Notes: a model not told the origin generated them from the sequence alone. A stretch of DNA of 64,000 nucleotides from Anaerospora hongkongensis (GCF_004339805.1 NZ_SLUI01000016.1:1-64000); one strand, 5' to 3'; shown: positions 36,804-45,998, numbered from the stretch's first letter. Made by a program: numbers and translations.

Positions 36804-37220
36804 TTACTTCTTCATTACAGTTGCTTTTCCATCTGTTACAACTTTGCCGTCTTGATTGGTAACAGTAGTTTTTAAAACCAATCGATTTTTACCTTCGATC
36901 TTTTCAATGACTTCAACAGTAGCTGTTACTGTATCGCCGATTTTAACCGGAGCTTTGAAAGCAAGCTCCTGACCGAGATAAATTGTATTCGCTCCCGGCA
37001 AGGTAGTTCCAAGGACGGCGGAAATAAAACCAGCCGACAGCATGCCGTGAGCAATACGTTCCTGGAACATCGTTGTTTTAGCGAACTCAGCATTAACATG
37101 AACAGGATTAAAGTCGCCCGTTATACCAGCAAAGCCATATACGTCATACTCAGTCACTGTTTTTGCCATACTGGCTTTATCACCAATCTGAATATCAGCA
37201 AATTTTATGTCTTGAATCAT
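36804..37220 (-). CDS. MaoC-family (R)-specific enoyl-CoA hydratase
   Basis: Hot-dog-fold hydratase of 138 aa that interconverts crotonyl-CoA and (R)-3-hydroxybutyryl-CoA. The hydratase-2 motif is clear at about residues 31-60: FAGITGDFNPVHVNAEFA followed by IAHGMLSAGF, giving the catalytic Asp and His of PhaJ/MaoC. Last gene of the operon. It starts at ATG 37220, 33 bases after etfA, with a GGAG site. It links the R-specific FabG-type reductase to the acyl-CoA dehydrogenase and takes the place of the usual S-specific crotonase. Confidence 0.9.
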   Translation of the reverse strand: MIQDIKFADIQIGDKASMAKTVTEYDVYGFAGITGDFNPVHVNAEFAKTTMFQERIAHGMLSAGFISAVLGTTLPGANTIYLGQELAFKAPVKIGDTVTATVEVIEKIEGKNRLVLKTTVTNQDGKVVTDGKATVMKK

Positions 37221-37253
37221 ATGCTTAGCTCCTTTTCAACGGGGCTTATCGAC

Positions 37254-38453
37254 TTAAGCCTGCCGCAGTTTTTTAAACTCTGTAATCATAACAGGAAGTA
37301 CTTCCGTTACATCACCAACAATACCATAATCAGCTACTTTAAAAATTGGGGCATCTGCATCTTTATTGATCGCAATAATGATATCCGAGGAAGACATGCC
37401 GGCGATATGCTGAATGGCTCCGGAAATACCGCAGGCAATATAGATCTTCGGTCCAACTGTTTTGCCTGTTTGCCCAACTTGATGCAGGGCCGGTTTCCAG
37501 CCAGCATCAACTGCCGCACGGGATGCACCCACCGTACCGCCGAGTACTTCGGCCAGTTCTTCGATCAATTGGAAGTTTTCCAGCTTGCACATACCGCGTC
37601 CGCCGGATACAATTACTTCCGCTTCTTCCAAATTGCATGAAGCTGCCGATACTTGTAACAGCTCAATGAATTTTGTGCGAATATCCTCAGCTTTTATTTT
37701 GCTTGTCACACGAACAATTTCACCTGTGCGGTTGAAATCCTGAACCGGCTTCTTAAATACTTTTGGCCGCACTGTGCCCATTTGCGGGCGGTGTTCAGGG
37801 CATAAAATCGTTGCCATAATATTGCCGCCAAAAGCAGGGCGAGTCCAGGCCACCAGGCCTGTTTCCGCATCAATATCAAGGTTGGTGCAGTCTGCTGTTA
37901 ATCCGGTTCCCACACGGCAAGCCACACGAGGTCCTAAATCGCGGCCGTCATTGGTAGCTCCCATCAAAATAACACCAGGCTTATAAGCCGTAATCAAGTC
38001 GGTAAGTGCTGCAGCAAAACCATCAGTACTATAGTGACTGTATTCAGCCCCTTCAACCAGATAGATTTTATCAGCGCCGCTGGCAAAAACATCTTTCGCC
38101 AAACCTTCTACATTGTTGCCAATTAACACACCAGCCAATTCCTGACCCAATGCATCAGCCAGTTTGCGGCCTTCACCTAAAAGTTCATGCGAGACTCCGC
38201 GGATATGCCCTTCTGCTTGTTCAATAAACACCCAGACACCTTTGTATTGGGTTTTATCCATAGCAACTGTTTTTTCTTCTTCTTCACGAACGATCGTGCT
38301 GACCGGGCAGGTCTCAATGCATGCACCGCAGGCCGTACAAGCCTCCGTTATGAAGGCTTTGTCATTGTCCTGCATCTCGATCGCGCCAAACGGACAGACC
38401 GCAACGCATGCGCCGCAACTAATACATTTATCTTGTAATACTACAACTGCCAT
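37254..38453 (-). CDS. etfA: Electron-transfer flavoprotein alpha subunit with N-terminal 2[4Fe-4S] ferredoxin domain
   Basis: 399 aa against about 320 for plain EtfA. The first 60 residues are a bacterial ferredoxin (CISCGACVAVCP and CTACGACIETCP, two 4Fe-4S sites), followed by the usual EtfA alpha/beta domain and the C-terminal FAD domain (GASRAAVDAGW, GQTGKTVGPKIYIACGISGAIQH). Ferredoxin-fused EtfA is known from the electron-bifurcating caffeyl-CoA reductase of Acetobacterium woodii, so this pair may couple acyl-CoA reduction to ferredoxin. ATG 38453, 18 bases after etfB, GGAGGG site. Confidence 0.93.
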   Translation of the reverse strand: MAVVVLQDKCISCGACVAVCPFGAIEMQDNDKAFITEACTACGACIETCPVSTIVREEEEKTVAMDKTQYKGVWVFIEQAEGHIRGVSHELLGEGRKLADALGQELAGVLIGNNVEGLAKDVFASGADKIYLVEGAEYSHYSTDGFAAALTDLITAYKPGVILMGATNDGRDLGPRVACRVGTGLTADCTNLDIDAETGLVAWTRPAFGGNIMATILCPEHRPQMGTVRPKVFKKPVQDFNRTGEIVRVTSKIKAEDIRTKFIELLQVSAASCNLEEAEVIVSGGRGMCKLENFQLIEELAEVLGGTVGASRAAVDAGWKPALHQVGQTGKTVGPKIYIACGISGAIQHIAGMSSSDIIIAINKDADAPIFKVADYGIVGDVTEVLPVMITEFKKLRQA

Positions 38454-38471
38454 TTCGTCATTTCCCTCCTC

Positions 38472-39257
38472 TTAGACAATCTTTGCTTCAGTTAGTTTTT
38501 GAATGAGTATTGCCACTGACTCACGTGCGCTGTCAGTTTCAATAATTTCACCTTGAGTCCGCTGCGGAGGGGTAAAGATACGACGAACCTGGGTAGGCGA
38601 GCCTTTAAGGCCAAGACGTTCAGGGTCGACTTCCACATCATTGACGGTAATAACAGGTATTTCCTTGCGATTTGCTTTCATCGTTCCCTTTACGGTAGGG
38701 AAACGCGGCTCATTGATGGATTTTACAACAGTCAGCAGCACCGGAAGCGTAGTTTCAATCACTTCGTAGCCCTCTTCATGTTCCCGTTCAACCCGAACAA
38801 CTCCCTCGTTCACTTCCACCTTAGCAACATAGGTGATTTGGGGAATATCGAGGTATTCTGCGATTTCAGGACCTACCTGGGCAGTATCGCCGTCGATAGC
38901 CTGCTTGCCGCAGATAATCATATCAAAGCTTCCCAGTTTACGGATTCCCGCAGCCAGGGTGTAGCTGGTAGCCAGCGTATCGGCACCGCCAAAAGCGCGG
39001 TCACTGATCAAATAAGCTTCATCAGCTCCCATAGCCAGACATTCTTTGAGTGCATCTTTTGCTTGTGGCGGCCCCATCGAGATAACGACAACTTTGCCGC
39101 CATGCTTTTCTTTCAATTGCAGAGCTGCCTCTACGGCATTTTTGTCAAAGGGGTTAACGATGCTTGGCACCCCTTGACGAATTAGTGTATTTGTTTTCGG
39201 GTCAATTTTGACCTCGGTGGTGTCAGGCACTTGCTTGACACATACTAGAATATCCAT
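38472..39257 (-). CDS. etfB: Electron-transfer flavoprotein beta subunit
   Basis: 261 aa partner of EtfA. MDILVCVKQVPDTTEVKID at the N-terminus and the nucleotide loop GKQAIDGDTAQVGPEIAEYL are diagnostic. The protein carries FAD (in bifurcating types) or AMP, and passes electrons between the acyl-CoA dehydrogenase and NADH or ferredoxin. The AQVGPxxAE context occurs in both types, so bifurcation is not proven by it. ATG 39257 behind AGGAGG, 43 bases after the acyl-CoA dehydrogenase. Confidence 0.94.
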   Translation of the reverse strand: MDILVCVKQVPDTTEVKIDPKTNTLIRQGVPSIVNPFDKNAVEAALQLKEKHGGKVVVISMGPPQAKDALKECLAMGADEAYLISDRAFGGADTLATSYTLAAGIRKLGSFDMIICGKQAIDGDTAQVGPEIAEYLDIPQITYVAKVEVNEGVVRVEREHEEGYEVIETTLPVLLTVVKSINEPRFPTVKGTMKANRKEIPVITVNDVEVDPERLGLKGSPTQVRRIFTPPQRTQGEIIETDSARESVAILIQKLTEAKIV

Positions 39258-39300
39258 ACTATTTGCCTCCTGTTATGATGATTAGTGCGTAAAATTGCTA

Positions 39301-40440
39301 TTACCGCAGCAAAGCGCCGGAAATGACCATCCGTTGAACCTGATTGGTGCCTTCATAAATCTGCGTAATCTTTGCATTTCTCATTAAGCGTTCAACCGGA
39401 TACTCGCAGGTGTAGCCATAACCGCCAAATATTTGCACGGCATCAGTCGATACTTCCATCGCAATATCAGAAGCATACAACTTCGCCATAGCAGCTTCTT
39501 TTGAGTAAGATAATCCCTGATCTTTATTCCAGGCAGCTTTATAAACCAGCAAACGGGCTGCTTCAACTTTAGTGCCCATATCGGCCAGCATAAATGCAAT
39601 AGCCTGGTTGCTGGCAATCGGTTTCCCGAATTGCACGCGTTCTTTGGAATATTTTACAGCATGATCAAGTGCAGCTTGTGCGATGCCCAGTGCCTGTGCA
39701 GCAACACCGATACGGCCGCCGTCAAGAGTGGTCATGGCGATTTTGAAGCCATCTCCCTCTTTACCCAGCATATTTGCTTTTGGTACTCTTACATCTTGGA
39801 AAACAAGTTCCATTGTAATGGAGGAATGAATTCCTAATTTATGCTCTTTTTTGCCAAAGGTAAAGCCTGGCATACCTTTTTCGAGAATAAAGGCGCTGAT
39901 TCCTTTAACACCCTTGGATTTATCAGTCATGGCAAAAACGATATAGGTTTCTGCTTCACCAGCATTGGTGATGAAAATCTTGCTGCCATTAATGATGTAG
40001 TCATCGCCGTCAGCAACAGCCACGGTTTGCTGAGAAGCAGCATCAGTACCGGCATTGGCTTCTGTTAAACCAAATGCGCCCATATGAGTTCCTTCTAAAA
40101 TCGGACGCAGATATTTCTCTTTTTGCTCTTCTGTGCCATAAGCATAAATCGGCCATGCGCAGAGAGATACGGTAGCAGACAGCGTAATGCCCACACCATC
40201 ATCTACTTTTGATAATTCTTCAATTGCTAACACATAGCTGAGATAGTCGCTGTCGGCACCGCCGTATTTTTCCGGGAAACAAATACCGTTAAGGCCCATT
40301 TCGCCCATTGCATCTGCAAGCGAGCGATCAAAGATACTTTGCTCATCACGCTCAGCGACACCTGGTGCTACTTCCTTCTCAGCAAACTCGCGCACCATTT
40401 TTTGCATCATTTTTTGTTCTTCAGTTAATTGAAAAAACAT
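39301..40440 (-). CDS. Short-chain acyl-CoA (butyryl-CoA) dehydrogenase
   Basis: Flavoprotein of 379 aa, the usual length, that interconverts butyryl-CoA and crotonyl-CoA with EtfAB as electron partner. It shows [13 protein letters not shown] and the C-terminal signature [17 protein letters not shown] with catalytic Glu (about residue 365). The N-terminal stretch [20 protein letters not shown] is the standard one for clostridial Bcd. ATG 40440 behind AGGAGG. Its position with etfBA and maoC fits a four-carbon substrate. Confidence 0.94.
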   Translation of the reverse strand: MFFQLTEEQKMMQKMVREFAEKEVAPGVAERDEQSIFDRSLADAMGEMGLNGICFPEKYGGADSDYLSYVLAIEELSKVDDGVGITLSATVSLCAWPIYAYGTEEQKEKYLRPILEGTHMGAFGLTEANAGTDAASQQTVAVADGDDYIINGSKIFITNAGEAETYIVFAMTDKSKGVKGISAFILEKGMPGFTFGKKEHKLGIHSSITMELVFQDVRVPKANMLGKEGDGFKIAMTTLDGGRIGVAAQALGIAQAALDHAVKYSKERVQFGKPIASNQAIAFMLADMGTKVEAARLLVYKAAWNKDQGLSYSKEAAMAKLYASDIAMEVSTDAVQIFGGYGYTCEYPVERLMRNAKITQIYEGTNQVQRMVISGALLR

Positions 40441-40531
40441 ACTAAACTCCTCCTTTTATTTCATTATTCGCCCCTTTTGAGGCTAATAATCGCAAAAGCA
40501 CTTAGTGAAAAAAATCACTTACGATTTTTGA

Positions 40532-40566
40532 ATGAGTGCCAATAGCGTGTCACCATTGGCACTCAT
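40532..40566 (-). terminator. Intra-operon hairpin after the thiolase
   Basis: Perfect 12-bp arms (40532-40543 with 40555-40566), 11-base loop, but no T-run on the minus strand. It may be a partial terminator or an RNA-stability element lowering expression of the downstream dehydrogenase-Etf part. Confidence 0.5.
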
Positions 40567-40577
40567 CGACTGGCAGA

Positions 40578-41756
40578 CTATAAACGTTCGATAACGGTGG
40601 CAACCCCTTGACCGCCGCCGATGCACAGAGTTGCCAGTCCAAGCTTGGCTTGGCGCAGCTCCATTGCATGCAATAAGGTTACAAATATACGGGCACCGCT
40701 GGCACCAATCGGATGGCCCAGGGCAATTGCGCCGCCGTGAACATTTACTTTTTCACGAACAAATTCAAGCTGTTTGCCTACAGCCAGGAACTGAGCAGCA
40801 AATGCTTCATTGGCCTCAATTAAATCAAGATCCTGAACGGTAAGCCCGGCTTTTTTCAATGCTTTTTGCGTGGCAGTTACGGGTCCGATTCCCATGATGC
40901 TGGGATCTACGCCGCTTGAAGCATAGCCGCGGATGCGTGCTAATGGTTTCAGTCCAAGCTGTTTTGCTTTATCAGCCGACATAATGACGAGAGCAGCCGC
41001 GCCGTCATTAATACCGGAGGCATTACCGGCAGTAACTGATCCGTCTTTTTTGAATGCCGGTTTCAGGCCGCCGAGTTTTTCGGCAGTAGTTCCTGCTTTG
41101 GCATATTCATCTGTATCGAATACAATATCGCCTTTTTTACCTTTAATGGTGACAGGCAGGATTTCTTTTTTGAATGCACCGCTTTGAATCGCTTTAATTG
41201 CTTTATCCTGTGATTCAAAAGCCAGTTGATCCTGATCTTCACGGCTGATTCCATATTGAGCTGCAACATTTTCTGCCGTAATGCCCATATGATAATCATT
41301 GAAAGCGCACCATAAGCCGTCTTGAATCATTGAGTCCACTAACTTGCCATGACCCATGCGATAGCCGGAACGAGCCTTATCCAGTAAATACGGTGCGTTT
41401 GTCATGCTTTCCATGCCGCCGGCAACCACCACTTCCGCATCACCTGCCAAAATGGACTGAGCTGCCAAATTAACTGCTTTTAGACCTGAACCGCACACTT
41501 TATTGATGGTCAGCGCAGGAACTTCGATCGGCATTCCGGCTTTCAACGTTGCCTGACGGGCAGGATTTTGTCCCAAGCCGGCTTGCAGAACATTCCCCAT
41601 GATTACTTCGTCAACAATAGAAGCGTCGGTTCCTGCACGCTGCAGAGCTTCTTTAATTACCAAACCGCCCATTTCTGTTGCGGATAAAGGCGACAACGAT
41701 CCGTTAAAACTGCCAATAGCGGTACGAACCGCACTTACAATTACTACGTCCTTCAA
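40578..41756 (-). CDS. Acetyl-CoA acetyltransferase (thiolase)
   Basis: Condenses two acetyl-CoA to acetoacetyl-CoA or cleaves it. 392 aa: nucleophile Cys in [17 protein letters not shown] (about residue 88), His in [17 protein letters not shown] and Cys in [14 protein letters not shown]. The start is TTG 41756 ([16 protein letters not shown]), eight bases after AAGG. The ATG 12 bases upstream touches the ribosome site and is less likely. An AT-rich TATAAT-type sequence lies in the 107 bases separating it from the CoA-transferase, so a second promoter is possible. Confidence 0.95.
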   Translation of the reverse strand: MKDVVIVSAVRTAIGSFNGSLSPLSATEMGGLVIKEALQRAGTDASIVDEVIMGNVLQAGLGQNPARQATLKAGMPIEVPALTINKVCGSGLKAVNLAAQSILAGDAEVVVAGGMESMTNAPYLLDKARSGYRMGHGKLVDSMIQDGLWCAFNDYHMGITAENVAAQYGISREDQDQLAFESQDKAIKAIQSGAFKKEILPVTIKGKKGDIVFDTDEYAKAGTTAEKLGGLKPAFKKDGSVTAGNASGINDGAAALVIMSADKAKQLGLKPLARIRGYASSGVDPSIMGIGPVTATQKALKKAGLTVQDLDLIEANEAFAAQFLAVGKQLEFVREKVNVHGGAIALGHPIGASGARIFVTLLHAMELRQAKLGLATLCIGGGQGVATVIERL

Positions 41757-41863
41757 AAGTAGCACCATCCTTAGAGTTAATTTTGCTTAGTATAACCATT
41801 ATAGTATCTATTTGCTATTGCTAGTGTAATTCCTGTTAGTCGCAAATATTTTCTTACAACTTC

Positions 41864-43414
41864 TTACAGTTTCAATCCCATAAGCTTGTCTTCGAAGATC
41901 GCCGCATCCATAAGCTTAAGGTTTTCGGCAATAGCCGGTTTAAAGTCCATCAGTGCCAAAATATCTTTTTCCAGATCAACGCCAGGCGCAATCTCAATTA
42001 AGGTCATGCCTTGCTCGGTTAACTTAAATACGGCCCGTTCGGTGATATACATAACCGGTTGATTCACTTTTTTCGCGTATTCGCCGCTGAACGTAATCTG
42101 TTCAACGTGATCAAGGAATTTTTTGGCCTTTCCTTCGGTAATAATATTCAATTTGCCGTCGGCCACTTCTACTTTGAGGCCACCTGCTGTGAAAGTGCCG
42201 CAGAAAACGACTTGCTTGGCGTTTTGGGTAATATTAATGAAACCGCCGCAGCCGGCTACCCGTCCCTTGAACTTGCTGACGTTAATATTGCCGTGCTGAT
42301 CAGTTTCCGCCAGTCCTAAATAAGCAAGATCAACACCGCCGCCATCGTAAAAGTCGAACTGGTAAGGCTGATCGAGTATTGCTTCGGCATTGGTGGCCGC
42401 GCCAAAGCTTAAGCCGCCTGCCGGAACGCCGCCAACTGGTCCCACTTCAACCGTGAGAGTCATCATATGGCCAATTCCTTCTTCATTTGCAACAACCGAT
42501 ACACCTTCCGGCATGCCAATCCCTAAGTTTACTCTGGCGTTAGGAATCAGTTCCATTGCCGCCCGGCGGGCAATAACTTTACGCTCATCAAGCGCCAGCG
42601 GAGCAATGCCTGACAATGGAATCCGGGTTTCGCCGGAATAAGCAGGGTTATATTGCTCGCTGAACGTCTGCATATGGGATGCAGGATTATCAGCCACTAC
42701 AATATAATCCACACTAATTCCCGGGAGTTTAACGTGCTTGGGATTAATTGTGCCATTGGCCACAATCCGCTCCACCTGAGCAATAACAATGCCGCCGGAA
42801 CTTTGCGTTGCCTGAGCGATCGACAAAATTTCTACCGACGCGGCTTCGCGCTCAATGGAAATATTACCTTTCTCATCAGCACTCGTACCACGGACAAGAG
42901 CCACACTCACCGGGAAGGGTTTGTACCAAAGCCATTCTTCCCCGCCAAGCTCAATAACCTCAACCAGATCTTCTTTTGTAACTTCATTAATTTTACCGCC
43001 TTCAACGCGGGGGTCACAGAAGGTATTCAGACCGACCTTGGTGATGACACCCGGTTTGCGTCCGGCAACATTACGGAACCAGTGAGTCAGGGTTCCCTGC
43101 GGGAAGTTATAGGCTTCGATTTTATTCTCTACTGCCAACTTCCCTAATTTCGGCGCCAGGTTCCAATGTCCGCCGACTACGCGCTTAACCAAACCTTCAT
43201 GTCCAAGGTGGTTAAGTCCGCGGTCTTTGCCATCCCCCTGTCCGGCACAATATATTAGAGTAAGATTACGAGGTGCTCCTTCAGCAAGAAATCGTTCTTC
43301 TAAGGCAGTAGTTAACGCTTCTGCATGTCCAATGCCGACAAATCCACTTGTGGCAACGGTAGCGCCATCCGGAATCAGCTTAACAGCTTCTGAAGCAGTG
43401 ATAATTTTTGCCAT
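41864..43414 (-). CDS. Family I CoA-transferase (fused subunits, acyl-CoA:acetate type)
   Basis: 516 aa single-chain CoA-transferase, both halves present as in propionate CoA-transferase: N half (1 to about 260) and C half with catalytic Glu in [18 protein letters not shown]. Moves CoA between acetyl- or butyryl-CoA and acids such as acetate, butyrate, acetoacetate or 3-hydroxybutyrate through a gamma-glutamyl-CoA intermediate. The start is ATG 43414 behind AAGGAGTG. First gene of the minus-strand operon, 40 bases after a -24/-12 promoter. Confidence 0.93.
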   Translation of the reverse strand: MAKIITASEAVKLIPDGATVATSGFVGIGHAEALTTALEERFLAEGAPRNLTLIYCAGQGDGKDRGLNHLGHEGLVKRVVGGHWNLAPKLGKLAVENKIEAYNFPQGTLTHWFRNVAGRKPGVITKVGLNTFCDPRVEGGKINEVTKEDLVEVIELGGEEWLWYKPFPVSVALVRGTSADEKGNISIEREAASVEILSIAQATQSSGGIVIAQVERIVANGTINPKHVKLPGISVDYIVVADNPASHMQTFSEQYNPAYSGETRIPLSGIAPLALDERKVIARRAAMELIPNARVNLGIGMPEGVSVVANEEGIGHMMTLTVEVGPVGGVPAGGLSFGAATNAEAILDQPYQFDFYDGGGVDLAYLGLAETDQHGNINVSKFKGRVAGCGGFINITQNAKQVVFCGTFTAGGLKVEVADGKLNIITEGKAKKFLDHVEQITFSGEYAKKVNQPVMYITERAVFKLTEQGMTLIEIAPGVDLEKDILALMDFKPAIAENLKLMDAAIFEDKLMGLKL

Positions 43415-43452
43415 GGTGTCACACTCCTTGTAATATTGTCGCATATTTTACT

Positions 43453-43469
43453 ATGCAATTATCATGCCA
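43453..43469 (-). promoter_or_regulatory. Sigma-54 promoter of the acyl-CoA operon
   Basis: TGGCAT (43469-43464), 5 bp, TTGCAT (43458-43453). The start point would be near 43441, with the CoA-transferase ribosome site just downstream. Confidence 0.85.
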
Positions 43470-43568
43470 AATTTACAACAAGATAAACCTTCAGTGAAAA
43501 CAAGCCTTTATAGGTTATTAAATTCACAAACCTCTGGTCTAACGGCATTTGACTGTATATTATTATGA

Positions 43569-43604
43569 ACACCTGTGTCTAATATAATATACACACACTG
43601 TCTA
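43569..43604. promoter_or_regulatory. Putative enhancer sites between the divergent sigma-54 promoters
   Basis: ACACCTGTGTCTA at 43569-43581 repeats the 36650-36662 motif, and ACACACACTGTCTA (43591-43604) looks like a degenerate second copy. They lie about 100 bases from the leftward and 130-165 bases from the rightward promoter, usual UAS distances. The rest of 43470-43734 is AT-rich without a gene. Confidence 0.5.
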
Positions 43605-43734
43605 AGCAGGATTTTATTATTGCCCCCTTGAATATCTATTACCAGGTAAAAAATTTGCACAATATTATACTAAAATCCTGATTTATGCAAGCATTCACCT
43701 CCACAAAACAAAAATTAGGGCTATCTTCTATTTT

Positions 43735-43751
43735 TGGCATGATATTTGCAT
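43735..43751 (+). promoter_or_regulatory. Sigma-54 promoter of the GntP-family permease
   Basis: TGGCAT (43735-43740), 5 bp, TTGCAT (43746-43751), the plus-strand counterpart of the promoter at 43453-43469. The leader to the permease ATG is about 120 bases. Confidence 0.85.
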
Positions 43752-43824
43752 AAAGATTAAGTGCAATCAACTCACGGCCCAGCCGGAGCCTGATAAAGCA
43801 ATCCGCATTAATAAGGAGGTGTTA

Positions 43825-43872
43825 TTGCAATCTTCGTCTCTATTCAGGCATTATAAAAAAAATACTTTATAG
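43825..43872 (+). CDS. Possible 15-aa leader peptide of the permease gene
   Basis: TTG 43825 sits five bases after a full AAGGAGG site. The frame MQSSSLFRHYKKNTL ends at TAG 43870-43872, which overlaps the AGGAGG site of the permease. This looks like a translated leader coupled to the next gene. It is very short, so it may instead be a spare ribosome-standby site. Confidence 0.35.
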   Translation: MQSSSLFRHYKKNTL

Positions 43873-43885
43873 GAGGTAATCATCA

Positions 43886-45283
43886 ATGGAAGTTATTGGC
43901 ATTCTTCTTAGTTTGTTTCTATTAATGTTCTTTGCCTATCGCGGCTTTTCCGTTATTTTGTTCGCTCCGGTCTTTGCTCTTTTGGCAGCTTCGCTGTCCG
44001 GTTTGTCCCTTATGCCGGCTTACACCGAATTATTTATGGCCAAAGCAGTAACTTACGTAAAATCGTTCTTCCCGGTATTCATGTTAGGTGCGGTTTTCGG
44101 TAAGGTCATGGAAGATACCGGTTTGGCAAAAGGGATTGCCCATGCCATTATTAAAGGCTTAGGTAAGGAACGTGCGATCTTAGCAGTTGTTCTTTCCGCC
44201 TCTGTTTTAACTTATGGTGGTGTTAGCCTCTTCGTCGTGGTTTTTGCAGTATATCCTTTTGCGGCTGCTCTGTTTAGAGAAGCTGATATTCCAAAACGGC
44301 TTCTGCCCGGCACTATTGCACTGGGTGCTTTCACTGCAACAATGGACTCCTTCCCTGGTACCCCCCAAATCCAGAACCTGATTCCTACCAACTTCTTCGG
44401 TACTAACGGCTATGCCGCGCCAATCTGCGGATTGCTTGGCGGTATTGCCATCTATGCAATTGGCATGTGGTATATGGAAGGCCGCCGCAAAGCCGCTGCT
44501 GCTGCCGGCGAAGGTTACGGCGCACACACACTCAACGAACCAGAAGTAAAAAGCAACGAAGGCAGTCTTCCTTCCTGGCATATCGCAATGCTGCCTCTGC
44601 TGACTGTATTAGTAGTGAATTTTATCATGACCCGGTTCAGCTGGGATCCCAATATGCTGCAGCCATTCCTGGCAATGAAGCTCCCGCTGACAGCTGCAGC
44701 TGTTAAAAATGTTGTAAGTATCTGGGCCTTAATTATTGCTCTCGTTTGCGGTATTCTGCTGGCTATTGCTCTTGGCTTCTCCCGTCTTCCCCAAGGCGGC
44801 CTGGCCAAAGCCCTGAACGCCGGTGCTATCGGTTCTCTTCTGGCTATCATGAATACAGCTTCTGAAGTTGGTTACGGTAACGTTATTGCTTCCCTTAGCG
44901 GCTTTAAAGCCATTTCAGGCGCTTTACTGGGTATCAAGGTTGGCGGATCACCGCTTGTTTCTGAAGCAGTAAGCGTTACTACCCTGGCGGGTATTACTGG
45001 TTCCGCTTCGGGCGGCATGTCGATTGCGCTTGATTTAATGGCAAAAGACTGGCTGGCATGGGCCAACCAAATCGGGATGTCTCCTGAAATTCTTCACCGT
45101 GTAGCCTCCATGGCTTCCGGCGGTATGGATACCCTGCCACACAATGGTGCGGTTATCACCCTGCTTGCAGTGTGCGGACTGACTCACCGCGATTCGTATC
45201 GCGATATCTTCGCAATTACCTGCATTAAGACGGCAATGGTTTTTGCTGTAATTATTTTCCACTCCATTACTGGTATTCTATAA
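43886..45283 (+). CDS. GntP-family permease, probable 3-hydroxybutyrate/short-chain acid importer
   Basis: 465 aa, 12-13 membrane helices, of the GntP (gluconate:H+) family. The stretches VFMLGAVFGKVMEDTGLAKGIA and GSASGGMSIALDLMAKDW are typical, and near the end comes MASGGMDTLPHNGAVITLL. Members beside CoA-transferase and thiolase genes are often annotated as D-beta-hydroxybutyrate permeases, so that substrate is my inference. ATG 43886 behind AGGAGG. Divergent from the acyl-CoA operon, with its own sigma-54 promoter and a strong terminator at 45292-45326. Confidence 0.88.
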   Translation: MEVIGILLSLFLLMFFAYRGFSVILFAPVFALLAASLSGLSLMPAYTELFMAKAVTYVKSFFPVFMLGAVFGKVMEDTGLAKGIAHAIIKGLGKERAILAVVLSASVLTYGGVSLFVVVFAVYPFAAALFREADIPKRLLPGTIALGAFTATMDSFPGTPQIQNLIPTNFFGTNGYAAPICGLLGGIAIYAIGMWYMEGRRKAAAAAGEGYGAHTLNEPEVKSNEGSLPSWHIAMLPLLTVLVVNFIMTRFSWDPNMLQPFLAMKLPLTAAAVKNVVSIWALIIALVCGILLAIALGFSRLPQGGLAKALNAGAIGSLLAIMNTASEVGYGNVIASLSGFKAISGALLGIKVGGSPLVSEAVSVTTLAGITGSASGGMSIALDLMAKDWLAWANQIGMSPEILHRVASMASGGMDTLPHNGAVITLLAVCGLTHRDSYRDIFAITCIKTAMVFAVIIFHSITGIL

Positions 45284-45291
45284 GATTTTAA

Positions 45292-45326
45292 AAAAGCCTG
45301 TGCGCATTAAGAGCGCACAGGCTTTT
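45292..45326 (+). terminator. Terminator of the permease gene
   Basis: 14-bp stem (45292-45305 with 45313-45326), A-rich before and T-rich after. Confidence 0.9.
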
Positions 45327-45419
45327 TTCTTTGCTATTCATACAAAATCTTGTTAAGTGTAGCACTATTTTTCTATCGTGGTATAATAATATACATGTGT
45401 CTGTTTTGCTGCCTAGGAG

Positions 45420-45998
45420 GTGCTGACAATCGCTAAAAAAATACGACGCTGCATGATCCTGCTTACCCTGCTACTGTTTATTGTTGTCGAGATCCCCATT
45501 ATCGCGACAGGTCATCTTTCTGAACCGGAGCCCGGCGATGTTATTATCGTCCTTGGGGCTAAGTTAATCGGTACGGAACCAAGCACGATGCTGCGCTTAC
45601 GGCTGAACGAAGCACATCGCCTGTACGATGCGGGCTATGCGCCCTTTATTATCGTCAGCGGCGCTAAAGGGCTGGACGAAGAGATTAGTGAAGCAGCCGC
45701 AATGCGTGATTACCTGATCCGCACCGGCGTTGCTGCCGACCATATCCTGGTAGAGGAAAATTCCTTCAATACCTATCAAAACCTGGTGAATTCTTATGCG
45801 ATTATGAAGCAGGCCGGTTTAACTAAAGCGATTATCGTTTCCAATTCATCCCACATCAGGCGTTCTTTGGTACTGGCTCATAACATCGGCATGAATGCCA
45901 GCGGGGCACCTGCTCCCATGGCAGATAATACGTATTTAACAGCAAAACAATATATCCGCGAAGGGGTGGCAATGTTGTCGCTTGCTTTTAAAAACTAA
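45420..45998 (+). CDS. YdcF/SanA-like DUF218 protein, membrane-anchored
   Basis: Protein of about 190 aa with one N-terminal membrane helix and a DUF218 domain (VIIVLGAKLIG, LRLNEAHRLYDAGYAPFIIVSGAKG, EENSFNTYQN). SanA/YdcF relatives affect envelope integrity; the reaction is not known. The start is odd: AGGAGG (45415-45420) is followed eight bases later by ATC, not ATG, TTG or GTG. The GTG at 45420 is inside the ribosome site and the next ATG (45453) has none, so initiation may use a rare ATC codon. An extended -10 TGGTATAAT lies near 45380. Confidence 0.82.
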   Translation: MLTIAKKIRRCMILLTLLLFIVVEIPIIATGHLSEPEPGDVIIVLGAKLIGTEPSTMLRLRLNEAHRLYDAGYAPFIIVSGAKGLDEEISEAAAMRDYLIRTGVAADHILVEENSFNTYQNLVNSYAIMKQAGLTKAIIVSNSSHIRRSLVLAHNIGMNASGAPAPMADNTYLTAKQYIREGVAMLSLAFKN

